A stretch of 8,295 nt of DNA from Candidatus Krumholzibacteriota bacterium (GCA_030672805.1 DAOVFR010000099.1:1-8295), one strand, 5' to 3'. Shown: positions 1 to 6,549, numbered from the stretch's first letter. Translations and numbers: made by a program. The notes: generated by a model from the letters alone, not told the origin.

Positions 1-459
1 AATGAACATTACGTCTTTTCGCCGCGGCACGGCGGGTATGCCGGCCAGGCGTACCTCTACAACTGCCAGGAGCCGCTCTGCGAGGAGCCGAACGCGCCCG
101 TGCTGGACTTCGACGCGGAGCTCGTTCACGGGTGCTTCGTCAGACTTACCTGGACCGCCGGAAGCGGCGACCGGACCATGATACTTTACAGAACGGACCG
201 TTATCCCACCGGCTACGAGGATGGTACGGTGGTTGTCGATATAGCAAGCTCTCCCGGGGAGCATCAGTACTTCTTCCACACGGAGGCCCCAAATTACATG
301 CTTCTCTACTACAAGGCCTTTTCCCTGTCGGGCCTGCCCGGTGGAGATGTGCCGAACAACTCCTTTGCGGAGTGTTCCTCGGCCGATACGATCCTCACCG
401 ATTGTCAGATCGCCGTCGAGGAGACTTCCTGGGGAGCGATAAAGAAGAAATTCGAATAG
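1..459 (+). CDS. Secreted Fn3-like protein, C-terminal part (5' end outside window)
   Basis: The frame is open from the first base, so this is the last 152 residues of a longer protein; the GTG at 100 is an internal codon, not a start. Residues about 41-110 look like a fibronectin type III-like beta sandwich: hydrophobic strands around the segment V47-R-L-T-W51, the I-L-Y-R-T-D-R-Y-P stretch at 61-69 followed by a D-G-T turn (74-76), and the aromatic strand Y99-M-L-L-Y-Y-K105. Similar 'YP...DGT...Y-Y' modules occur in large secreted or surface proteins of FCB-group bacteria. Five cysteines (22, 27, 45, 125, 135) suggest disulfides and export. The protein ends with S143-W-G-A-I-K148 and a basic tail, a C-terminal pattern I associate from memory with exported proteins of uncultured FCB-like phyla. 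The specific function is unknown; adhesion or a cell-surface role is only a guess. Confidence 0.6.
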   Translation, partial: NEHYVFSPRHGGYAGQAYLYNCQEPLCEEPNAPVLDFDAELVHGCFVRLTWTAGSGDRTMILYRTDRYPTGYEDGTVVVDIASSPGEHQYFFHTEAPNYMLLYYKAFSLSGLPGGDVPNNSFAECSSADTILTDCQIAVEETSWGAIKKKFE

Positions 460-503
460 TGCCTGTCTTCCACGAACGAATTCCGCTAAAAAACTGTTAA
501 GTT

Positions 504-550
504 CCGTGCCGCAGCGGCCGATTTATGGAATAGCACGGCTTGTACCGTGC
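504..550 (+). promoter_or_regulatory. Alternative hairpins upstream of the response regulator
   Basis: Three copies of one 6-mer in alternating orientation lie just before the gene: CCGTGC at 504-509, GCACGG at 533-538 and CCGTGC at 545-550. The middle copy can pair perfectly with the third (6-nt loop) or with the first (23-nt loop), so the two stems exclude each other. The third copy ends two bases before the ribosome binding site GGGAGG (553-558). This could be a protein operator or a 5'-leader structure affecting translation. No ligand or regulator can be named, and 6-bp stems can arise by chance in GC-rich DNA. Confidence 0.3.
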
Positions 551-567
551 GTGGGAGGTTGGCAACA

Positions 568-1242
568 ATGGAAGACGTTTTCAAATTCGACTTTAAGCCG
601 GAGAAGTTTAACATACTTGTCGCCGAGGACGACAAGGACGTGGCTCGCATCATCCGTTTCGAGCTGGAGAACAGCGGCTTCAACGTGAGATGGGCCGAGA
701 ACGGCAAGATTGCTCTCGAGATGATCCGGGAGAAACAGCCCGACTGTCTCATTCTTGACGTCATGATGCCGGTGATGGACGGCTTCGAGGTATGCAAGCG
801 GATCAAAAGCCTGAACAGGACGCGCAACATCCCGATTATCTTCCTTACAGCCCGGGGGGCGACCGAGGACAAGGTGAAAGGGATGGGTTTCGATCCCGAC
901 GACTATATGACCAAGCCGTTCGATTTCAAGGAGCTGCTTGCGAGGATCAACCTGCACATCTCGAAACGGGACACGAAGCGCGGTGACGTCGAGCGTGTCG
1001 AGGAAAAGATCGGAAAGGAATTCTCGATGGAACTGTACGAGAAACTCTCCGATCCGGTCGATAAGCTCAGGCAAGACCTGGGGCTTCTTATGAAGATGGT
1101 CCACGGCAATCCAGCCCTCGAGGAGGTCGTGATGCGGTGCGAGGAGTGCCGCCGCGGGATACGGAGTGTCTATGTAGAGCTGATCGAGGAGTTCGATCCC
1201 TTCTTCGACGTGGAACCGGAAAAGGATACGGTCACGGTCTAG
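568..1242 (+). CDS. Response regulator: receiver domain plus degenerate DHp-like helical domain
   Basis: The ATG at 568 is chosen over the GTG at 547 because GGGAGG (553-558) sits 9 nt upstream; this gives 224 residues. Residues 14-132 form a complete CheY-like receiver: acidic pocket D21-D22, phospho-acceptor D64 in the L-D-V-M-M-P motif, switch T94, Y113 and K116 in T-K-P-F. The usual G-A-D-D-Y before the lysine reads D-P-D-D-Y here. There is no DNA-binding output domain. Residues 141-213 are predicted helical and resemble the dimerisation/phosphotransfer helices of histidine kinases. The segment E158-K-L-S-D-P-V-D-K-L matches the H-E-x-R-N-P-L-x-x-L signature in hydrophobic spacing and proline, but Glu replaces His. 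The product is probably a cytoplasmic phosphorylation-dependent adaptor working through protein contacts. The receiver call is very sure; the pseudo-DHp reading is inference. No cognate kinase is in the window. Confidence 0.93.
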   Translation: MEDVFKFDFKPEKFNILVAEDDKDVARIIRFELENSGFNVRWAENGKIALEMIREKQPDCLILDVMMPVMDGFEVCKRIKSLNRTRNIPIIFLTARGATEDKVKGMGFDPDDYMTKPFDFKELLARINLHISKRDTKRGDVERVEEKIGKEFSMELYEKLSDPVDKLRQDLGLLMKMVHGNPALEEVVMRCEECRRGIRSVYVELIEEFDPFFDVEPEKDTVTV

Positions 1243-1244
1243 CA

Positions 1245-1254
1245 CCGGTACCGG
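1245..1254. repeat. Palindrome between convergent stop codons
   Basis: A perfect 10-bp palindrome, CCGGTACCGG, occupies most of the 19-nt gap between the stop of the response regulator and the stop of the HAD gene. It is too short and lacks a U-tract, so it is not a classical terminator. It parallels the CCGG-rich palindrome at the other convergent junction (5842-5853). Confidence 0.3.
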
Positions 1255-1261
1255 CCTTCAG

Positions 1262-1972
1262 TCACGATCCCCCATCGGACCCGTCCGGCGGAAACATCTC
1301 CGAGAGGAGCCGGGAAAACTCCGCCAGACCTGACACGTAGAGGTCCGCTCCTTCGATATCGAACCCGCGTGTGACCTCCGTCTCGATGCAGATAGCCCTG
1401 AGCTCCGCGCCAAGCGCGCTCCTGATGCCCTTCTCCGCATCCTCGATCGCAATGCATTCCGAACTTTCGAGGCCCAGCTGTTTGAGTGCTTTCACGTAAG
1501 TTTCCGGATGCGGCTTGAAGTTGGAGACGCCGCACTTGCCGACTATGGTGCTGAAAAGCTCCTCGATGCCGTTTGCCGCAAGAATCGCCCTGATATCGTG
1601 TTCGTAAGATCCGGAAGCGATTGCCAGCGTGTAGCCGGCCTCCCTGAGGGTCTTGACGATTCCGAAGGCTTCGGGGAAAACCCTGATGTCGCCCGACCCG
1701 CAGAATGACGAGTAGATCGGGTTTTTGAGGGCGACGATCTCATCCGTGTCGATGCCGAGGTTGAATCGCCTGATCTCCTTCGCGGCGCCGCCGCCCTTCG
1801 ACGTCCACTCAACCCAGTAATCCTCCCGGTCGATCGTATGTCCATACTTTTCGAATACCTCCCGGTATGCTTCGTAGTGGTACGGTTCCGAGTCGACGAT
1901 GATGTTGTCGAAGTCGAATATGACAGCCTTGACGCCTGCAAGCAATTCCCGGAGCTTTTCGATACCGTTCAA
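1262..1972 (-). CDS. HAD-superfamily hydrolase (beta-phosphoglucomutase/phosphatase-like, subfamily IA)
   Basis: Translation is taken from the TTG at 1972-1970, which has GGGAGG 6 nt upstream; it gives 236 residues, normal for this family. All four HAD motifs are visible: motif I D20-F-D22-N-I-I-V-D-S-E with nucleophile D20 and acid/base D22, motif II S120 in I-A-S-G-S, motif III K153 in F-K-P-H-P, and motif IV E177-D178 in I-E-D-A-E-K-G. A helical cap domain occupies about residues 30-100. Position 23 is Asn where Gly is most common. Members hydrolyse or transfer phosphate on small molecules such as sugar phosphates or phosphoglycolate; the substrate here cannot be deduced. The TTG overlaps the TGA of the upstream membrane-protein gene (TTGA), so the two are almost certainly translationally coupled in one operon. 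A longer in-frame extension upstream is just the shadow of the membrane-protein gene. Confidence 0.9.
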   Translation of the reverse strand: MNGIEKLRELLAGVKAVIFDFDNIIVDSEPYHYEAYREVFEKYGHTIDREDYWVEWTSKGGGAAKEIRRFNLGIDTDEIVALKNPIYSSFCGSGDIRVFPEAFGIVKTLREAGYTLAIASGSYEHDIRAILAANGIEELFSTIVGKCGVSNFKPHPETYVKALKQLGLESSECIAIEDAEKGIRSALGAELRAICIETEVTRGFDIEGADLYVSGLAEFSRLLSEMFPPDGSDGGS

Positions 1973-2844
1973 TGCGTTCCTCCCGGTGTTGCGGTGTTCC
2001 AGTTTCTTCCGAGCACGTCGACGGTACGGTCGAAGGGTGCGCAGAATCTGGTGAACCGGTACATCAGGTAACATTCGACGGCGAAGGGGATGAATCCGAG
2101 GAACCCGAGCACCGGCATTTCGAAGAGTTTGACGTTCGGCAGGTACGGGACATGGTATACCCACTTCGTGACGGCCCAGAAGTTCCAGAACTCCCACAGG
2201 AGACCGCAGATAAGTCCCGATACCAGCAGCGAGACGAAGAGGCCGTAATCTCCGGCACGGAACATTTCCCCGAACGAACCGATCCTGAGACGGTCGTTCA
2301 TACCCTCGAACCAGAGCAGGATGCTGATCCAGGGCAGAGGGCAGAGGTACCATGACGGCAGGACCAGCATGACAATGAAGAGCAGGAAGCCGGTTACAAA
2401 GAACGTCCGTTCCGCGGTCCGGCCGAAATCGACGGGTTTCCGGTTCGCGAAGCGTCCGCCGGTGAGCGCCTCGATCAGCTCGGCGGTCACGAAGATGACG
2501 GGGAAGATCGTCGCGTATGACCACGCGTATCCGATCCACCGCGCCGGTGTGCTGCCGGGGAGATTTATGTACTCCCAGTTCCCGAGCAGCAGGTTGACGC
2601 CCTCGAAGATGTACCAGCATATGATCGACAGCGGCAGCGAGATGAAAAACTCTTTCCGGCGGGTGGTGAGCGGGGACTCACCCTTGATGAAGGCGATCAC
2701 GGCATCGATGAGCAGAATGTAGCCCGTCCAGACGAGGGGTGTAAAGTACATGCCGGCGAACGAGTTACCCCTGAAAAGGAGAATTTCCGCTCCTGCGATG
2801 ATAACAACTCCCGCCGCTCCATGTATCGGAAACCGGTGATTCAT
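1969..2844 (-). CDS. Polytopic membrane protein of unknown function with internal duplication
   Basis: From the ATG at 2844 the protein has 291 residues; a GTG at 2943 would add 33 polar residues that do not look conserved, and neither start has a strong ribosome binding site. About seven to eight hydrophobic segments are visible, roughly 9-24, 32-53, 66-87, 104-125, 147-179 (long, perhaps two), 200-225 and 243-264. Two segments look like repeats: I75-C76...E81...N84...W90-x-Y92 and I212-C213...E218...N221...W228-x-Y230. Each is followed by a Pro-containing helix with an acidic residue (P115/E122 and P253/E257). Buried acidic residues E81, E122, E218 and E257 suggest a functional intramembrane site. 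I recall similar unnamed bacterial proteins with the W-E-F-W-N and F-E-M-P-x-L-G-F-L-G-F motifs, but know no assigned function. It is coupled by a 4-nt stop/start overlap to the HAD phosphatase, so both may act on one lipid or metabolite. Confidence 0.8.
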   Translation of the reverse strand: MNHRFPIHGAAGVVIIAGAEILLFRGNSFAGMYFTPLVWTGYILLIDAVIAFIKGESPLTTRRKEFFISLPLSIICWYIFEGVNLLLGNWEYINLPGSTPARWIGYAWSYATIFPVIFVTAELIEALTGGRFANRKPVDFGRTAERTFFVTGFLLFIVMLVLPSWYLCPLPWISILLWFEGMNDRLRIGSFGEMFRAGDYGLFVSLLVSGLICGLLWEFWNFWAVTKWVYHVPYLPNVKLFEMPVLGFLGFIPFAVECYLMYRFTRFCAPFDRTVDVLGRNWNTATPGGTH

Positions 2845-2887
2845 TGTTCGCTGTCCCGGTCCTGTTGATGGTGAAGGTTGATATTTA

Positions 2888-2916
2888 TTGACGTTACGGG
2901 TGATTCTCCGTAATCT
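2888..2916. promoter_or_regulatory. Dyad and possible promoter in divergent intergenic region
   Basis: The 145-nt gap between the divergently read membrane-protein and SLC13 genes holds a perfect inverted repeat, TTACGG (2894-2899) and CCGTAA (2908-2913), with an 8-nt spacer. On the + strand a -35-like TTGACG (2888-2893) immediately precedes it, and a weak -10-like TAATCT (2911-2916) follows 17 nt later, so the dyad would fill the promoter spacer. Position and symmetry fit an operator for a dimeric regulator of the SLC13 operon, the membrane-protein operon or both. The -10 match is only 3 of 6, so the promoter is tentative. Confidence 0.35.
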
Positions 2917-2989
2917 CTCGAAGTAATGTAGCACCGTTTCCACGTTTCGACAAGGATTCCTTCAGCGTACCAGCGGTGCGGTTTCCATA

Positions 2990-4567
2990 ATGACGAAAAA
3001 GGACGATAACATCTTTCCCGGCCGCGTCGGCGGTCCGGAGCACGAGATCGACAAGCCGTATATCGGGCGGCACCGGTGCGGCCTGGTGCTTGGTCCCGCC
3101 CTGTTCATCGCGTTTCTACTCCTGCCCGACTCGATTCTCCAGCCCCAGCAGCGCAGGGTCGCCGCCACTGCTGCTCTTATGGCCACCTGGTGGATATGTG
3201 AAAGTATACCGCTCGCCGCAACTGCGCTGGTCCCACTCGTTGCTTTTCCGCTGATGAAGGTTGTGCCGGCGCTCGAGGTCGCGCCCGCGTACGCCTCGCC
3301 GGAGATTTTACTTTTCATGGGAGGGTTTTTCATAGCCATTGCGATGCAGCGGTGGAACCTGCACAGGAGGATTGCGATCTTTATCGTACGGATCGTCGGT
3401 CTCGAGGGCGACCGGATCATTCTCGGCTTCATGGTAGCTACGGCTTTCCTCTCGATGTGGATCTCGAATACTGCTACTACGATGATGATGCTTCCTATCG
3501 CGCTTGCCGTTCTGATCACGATAGAGGGGGGTGCGGGACCGGAGGCCGGGACTCATGCAAGTTTCAAGATGGCGCTCATGCTGGCCATAGCCTATGCGGC
3601 CAACATCGGGGGTATCGGGACGCTCATCGGGACACCCCCCAATATCATCTTTGCCTGCCAGGTGAAGTCCCTGTTTCCCCAGGCCGGCGAGATCAGCTTC
3701 GTCAGATGGATGATGGTCGGGCTTCCCCTTGTAGTCGTGTTCGTGCCGATCACGTGGCTGGTGCTCACGCGCCTCGTGTTCAGGGGGGCGCATGCCGGGA
3801 TCGGCGACTGCGCGGAGGCGATCGCGAAGGAGCGTGATTCCATGGGGCATCTCGGCAGGGGTGAGAAGATGACGCTCGCCGTTTTTCTCCTCACCGTTGC
3901 GGCATGGATCACGAGGGCCGATATCTCGATCGGTTCCCTGACGCTTAAAGGCTGGGCCTCGGCGATGTCTCTCGGTGGGTACATTCACGACTCGACCATC
4001 GCCATAGCAGCGGCGATCGCACTCTTCATGCTGCCCGTTGATCTTCGCAAAGGGGTCTTTGTCCTCAACTGGAGGTCGGCCCGTGAGATTCCATGGGGGA
4101 TCCTGATCCTGTTCGGCGGCGGTATCGCCCTGGGAAAGGGGTTCTCGCAGAGCGGGCTTGCAGAGGTGATCGCCGGAATCATGGGCAGCCTGTCCGGAGC
4201 ACATGTCATTCTGCTCGTGCTGCTCACCGCGCTGCTTGTTACGTTCCTGACCGAGATCACGTCGAATACGGCGATTGCGAATATCTTTCTCCCGGTTCTC
4301 GCCGCCACGGCTGTCGGACTCGGGCTCCATCCGTTCATTCTGATGGTGCCGGCCACGATCTCGGCGTCATGCGCCTTCATGCTTCCGGTGGCGACGCCGC
4401 CGAACGCGATCGTCTTCTCGAGCGGCGTGGTCTCGATGACGGGTATGGTTCGCGCAGGTATAGTGCTCAACTGCATCGGGGTGGCGCTTGTAACAATTAT
4501 AATATATCTTCTTGTATTGCCCGTCTTCGGTATTACCCTGTCCAGCCTTCCGGCATGGGTTGGATAG
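2990..4567 (+). CDS. SLC13/DASS-family sodium:dicarboxylate or sulfate symporter
   Basis: A 525-residue polytopic inner-membrane protein with about 11-13 hydrophobic segments after a hydrophilic N-terminus of ~30 residues. The two Ser-Asn-Thr sodium/substrate hairpin motifs of the DASS family are present at S159-N-T161 and S425-N-T427. Each is matched downstream by a T-P-P-N loop (215-218 and 469-472). Residues 459-475 fit the sodium:sulfate symporter signature exactly (A-S-x2-F-x2-P-V-A-x3-N-x-I-V). The family moves dicarboxylates, citrate or sulfate with sodium, or exchanges them; substrate is not readable from sequence, and a C4-dicarboxylate is the commonest case. No good ribosome binding site precedes the ATG at 2990, and no alternative in-frame start lies close upstream, so a leader-dependent or weak start is likely. 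It heads a tight cluster: the GNAT gene begins 11 nt after its stop. Confidence 0.93.
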   Translation: MTKKDDNIFPGRVGGPEHEIDKPYIGRHRCGLVLGPALFIAFLLLPDSILQPQQRRVAATAALMATWWICESIPLAATALVPLVAFPLMKVVPALEVAPAYASPEILLFMGGFFIAIAMQRWNLHRRIAIFIVRIVGLEGDRIILGFMVATAFLSMWISNTATTMMMLPIALAVLITIEGGAGPEAGTHASFKMALMLAIAYAANIGGIGTLIGTPPNIIFACQVKSLFPQAGEISFVRWMMVGLPLVVVFVPITWLVLTRLVFRGAHAGIGDCAEAIAKERDSMGHLGRGEKMTLAVFLLTVAAWITRADISIGSLTLKGWASAMSLGGYIHDSTIAIAAAIALFMLPVDLRKGVFVLNWRSAREIPWGILILFGGGIALGKGFSQSGLAEVIAGIMGSLSGAHVILLVLLTALLVTFLTEITSNTAIANIFLPVLAATAVGLGLHPFILMVPATISASCAFMLPVATPPNAIVFSSGVVSMTGMVRAGIVLNCIGVALVTIIIYLLVLPVFGITLSSLPAWVG

Positions 4568-4578
4568 AATGGGATGGC

Positions 4579-5037
4579 ATGGAAGAACAGGTATTCACGA
4601 TAACGGAACTCAATCCGAGCATAGAGATGGAGATGCTCGACCTGCTGCGCGGCACGGGGCTGCCGATGAGGTGGGTGCAGGGCGGCGAGCTCTTTGCACG
4701 GTTCGATTCGGAGGGAAGGATCACAGGCGTGGCCTGTGCGTCCGAGATCGGCGAGAACTGCCTACTGCACTTTATCATCGTGAAAAACGGTCTTCGGGGA
4801 AAAGGGATCGGGAGCGCACTCGTCAACCACGCGCTCCAGTACTTCGCGGGAAGGTGCAAGCGGATGTATGCGTATATACCCGGAGAAGCTGCATTTTTCG
4901 ACCGGTTCGGTTTCAGGAAGGTTTCCCCGGATGAGATTCCTGATACGGTCGCCGAGTATACGGGCGTCAGGGGATACTGCTCGGCGGGAGACATGTTAAG
5001 GTGTCTTAACCTTTCGAGCGAATGGTCGATGACTTAG
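4579..5037 (+). CDS. GNAT-family N-acetyltransferase
   Basis: A 152-residue cytoplasmic protein with one GNAT domain. The acetyl-CoA pyrophosphate-binding motif A follows strand beta-4: H64-F-I-I-V-K-N-G-L-R73-G-K-G76-I-G78-S, matching the R/Q-x-x-G-x-G/A rule. Motif B is the A-F-F-D-R-F-G-F-R segment (105-113). The layout (an N-terminal L-L-R-x-T-G-L-P, then motif A, then F-F-x-R-F-G-F-R-K-V-x-x-x-E-I-P) resembles ArsN2-type and amino-acid N-acetyltransferase-like proteins. There are no arsenic genes nearby, so the substrate is left open. The ATG at 4579 is preferred; an in-frame ATG at 4555 would add eight residues and overlap the symporter gene by 13 nt, and has no better ribosome binding site. 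The protein is probably made from the symporter transcript. A small-molecule acetylation role tied to the transported compound is possible but unproven. Confidence 0.85.
   Translation: MEEQVFTITELNPSIEMEMLDLLRGTGLPMRWVQGGELFARFDSEGRITGVACASEIGENCLLHFIIVKNGLRGKGIGSALVNHALQYFAGRCKRMYAYIPGEAAFFDRFGFRKVSPDEIPDTVAEYTGVRGYCSAGDMLRCLNLSSEWSMT
4995..5010 (+). repeat. Perfect hairpin in the 3' end of the GNAT gene
   Basis: GTTAAG (4995-5000), a GTGT loop and CTTAAC (5005-5010) form a perfect 6-bp stem within the last codons of the acetyltransferase gene, about 60 nt before the PP2C start. No U-tract follows, so a terminator is unlikely. It may be chance, an RNA-stability element or a processing site between the two cistrons. 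Confidence 0.25.
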
Positions 5038-5073
5038 GTGTGTACCCGCTCGGGTAAAGGGAACGGACGATCG

Positions 5074-5835
5074 ATGGAAGATACGGACAGGCACAAACCG
5101 TTTAAAATCGTCGCTGTGAGCGACAGGGGATCGGTCCGCGAACGGAACGAGGATTATTTCGGAATCTTCGATCCGGAGACCGAAGAGCTTGTCACCAGAC
5201 GTGGAGTCCTGATCGTCGTCACCGACGGTATGGGGGGACACTTTTCCGGCGCCGAGGCGAGCCGCCTCGCTGTCGAGGTGCTGGGAGCGGAATATTACGA
5301 TAGCGGCGACGGGGAAACGGTCGAGGTCTTTGCGCGCGCCTTCAGGGAGGCGAACCGCCAGGTATTCATGGAGGTCGGGGAGGGGAAGAACGGTCTGGCC
5401 GGAACGACCTGCACCGCTGCCGTGCTGTTTCCCGACCATGTGCACCTCATGCATGTAGGCGATTCCCGCGCCTACAAGGTCAGTGGCGGAAAGTTCACGC
5501 AGCTCACGAAGGATCACAGCGTCGTCGGCGAGTTGGTGCGCAAGGGGATGATCAGCAATGACGAGGCGAGAAACCATCCGAGACGAAACGTCATTACAAG
5601 GGCGATGGGGCTTCGCGAGGATGTGGAGATCGACATTCAGCGGGATATCCCGTTTCGGGAGGGCGAGACGATACTGCTTTGCTCGGACGGCCTCTTCTCC
5701 ATGCTGACAGAGAAGGAGATCGCGACGATCGTCTCGGGCAATTCGCCGAAGGATGCATGTGCGATGCTGATCGAGCGTGCAAAGGAAGAGGGCGGGCAGG
5801 ATAATATCACCCTGATTGTCGCCCGAAGGGACTAG
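5074..5835 (+). CDS. PP2C-type (PPM) serine/threonine protein phosphatase, Stp/PrpC-like
   Basis: A 253-residue single-domain phosphatase from the ATG at 5074, which follows an AAAGGGAA stretch; the GTG at 5038 directly after the preceding stop would add 12 unlikely residues. The bacterial PPM motifs are all present in order: S16-D-R-G-S-V-R-x-R-N-E-D27, metal-binding D51-G-M-G-G-H56, A-G-T-T-C-T-A, H-V-G-D-S-R-A-Y, L-T-K-D-H-S, N-V-I-T-R-A-M-G, C-S-D205-G-L and G-Q-D243-N. D27, D51, D205 and D243 are the expected Mn/Mg ligands or near them. The enzyme removes phosphate from Ser/Thr (sometimes Arg or Tyr) residues in cytoplasmic proteins and usually opposes a Hanks-type kinase such as PknB/PrkC. 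No such kinase is in the window. The 36-nt spacing to the GNAT gene suggests co-transcription with the symporter/GNAT pair, perhaps as an independent housekeeping tail gene. Confidence 0.94.
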   Translation: MEDTDRHKPFKIVAVSDRGSVRERNEDYFGIFDPETEELVTRRGVLIVVTDGMGGHFSGAEASRLAVEVLGAEYYDSGDGETVEVFARAFREANRQVFMEVGEGKNGLAGTTCTAAVLFPDHVHLMHVGDSRAYKVSGGKFTQLTKDHSVVGELVRKGMISNDEARNHPRRNVITRAMGLREDVEIDIQRDIPFREGETILLCSDGLFSMLTEKEIATIVSGNSPKDACAMLIERAKEEGGQDNITLIVARRD

Positions 5836-5841
5836 CAGGCA

Positions 5842-5853
5842 AGCCGGCCGGCT
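5842..5853. repeat. Palindrome between convergent PP2C and beta-barrel genes
   Basis: AGCCGGCCGGCT is a perfect 12-bp palindrome in the 29-nt gap between the PP2C stop and the stop of the opposite-strand beta-barrel gene. As RNA it could fold only into a short 4-bp stem with a 4-nt loop and has no U-tract, so it is at best a weak bidirectional terminator. It shares the CCGG-CCGG design with the other convergent junction at 1245-1254. Confidence 0.35.
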
Positions 5854-5864
5854 GAAACACTCAT

Positions 5865-6509
5865 CTAAAAGATTATATTCAGTGCGGCGCCGAAAGCCGT
5901 GTCGTCGTTGAGCTCGACTTCAGCCAGGAGCTGCATGTCGTTCGTTACGGGAAGCTTGAAGCCGGCCCTGAGGACCGTGTCGGTGTCGGTGTTCCAATCG
6001 TCCTCCCTGCACGGCCAGCACTTCCTGGGCGCCGTGCCGCAGAGAGGACGTTTTCCGAAGTGCGTGTTCATGAGATTGATCGAGGCGTACGGCTCGAATC
6101 GGAGCTCACCTGACGAGCGAAGCAGCCCGCTCACGATAAACCCGATGCCGAAGATGTTTCGCGCGTAACTGTCCGAGCGGAGATGCGCAACCGAACCGGT
6201 AACGGAGAGATCGAGAGGGATCGTCGACTCGGAACCGATGATGTAAAGCTTTAGATCGAGACTGCCGCCGTACGTGTTCTTCTCGCACCGCTGGTCGAGG
6301 CCAAGCTGAATGCCGACGTCCGTCCGCCTCGTGATGAGATACCTGCTCATCACGCCGGCCCGGAAGGTGTTGCTTCCGGACATGACGAAAATGCCGCCTT
6401 CGCCTTCGCTCGCGATCGCGGCCGAGGTGAAGCTGCCGAATACCTGTGCACCGGCCGCAGCGGGAAGGCAGATAAGAGCCGCGGCAAAGAAAGGAAGAAA
6501 ACGTTTCAT
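5865..6509 (-). CDS. Small outer-membrane beta-barrel protein with Cys cluster
   Basis: Two ATG codons stand in tandem (6512 and 6509); GGAG lies 3 nt before the first and 6 nt before the second, so the second is favoured (214 residues). Residues 2-21 are a clear Sec signal peptide (K-R, hydrophobic core, A-A-G-A before Q22, signal peptidase I type). The mature part shows alternating polar/hydrophobic strands typical of an 8-10-strand barrel, for example G66-I-Q-L-G-L, S83-L-D-L-K-L-Y-I, L136-R-F-E-P-Y-A-S-I and A205-F-G-A-A-L-N-I-I-F214. The C-terminal Phe and aromatic/hydrophobic alternation match the BAM recognition signal. Four cysteines occur in the mature chain: C75 and a C157-x6-C164-x2-C167 loop that could be disulfide-bonded. 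No named family is recognised; the function may be structural or a small porin-like role. Confidence 0.8.
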   Translation of the reverse strand: MKRFLPFFAAALICLPAAAGAQVFGSFTSAAIASEGEGGIFVMSGSNTFRAGVMSRYLITRRTDVGIQLGLDQRCEKNTYGGSLDLKLYIIGSESTIPLDLSVTGSVAHLRSDSYARNIFGIGFIVSGLLRSSGELRFEPYASINLMNTHFGKRPLCGTAPRKCWPCREDDWNTDTDTVLRAGFKLPVTNDMQLLAEVELNDDTAFGAALNIIF

Positions 6510-6549
6510 CATTCACTCCGGTCTGCAAGGTCATGAAGTACTCTTTTCT

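Noticed and set aside
523..1245. 240-codon minus-strand ORF opposite the response regulator
   Set aside because: It mirrors the receiver-domain gene codon for codon, as is common in GC-rich DNA; the + strand frame carries all the receiver motifs.
1973..2620. Long upstream extension of the HAD frame on the minus strand
   Set aside because: It is Arg/Pro/His-rich, has no homology that I recognise and overlaps the convincing membrane-protein gene in another frame; the TTG at 1972 has the ribosome binding site.
3308..4330. Long minus-strand ORF opposite the SLC13 gene
   Set aside because: It is a charged, low-complexity antisense shadow of a high-GC membrane-protein gene, with no domain or ribosome binding site of note.
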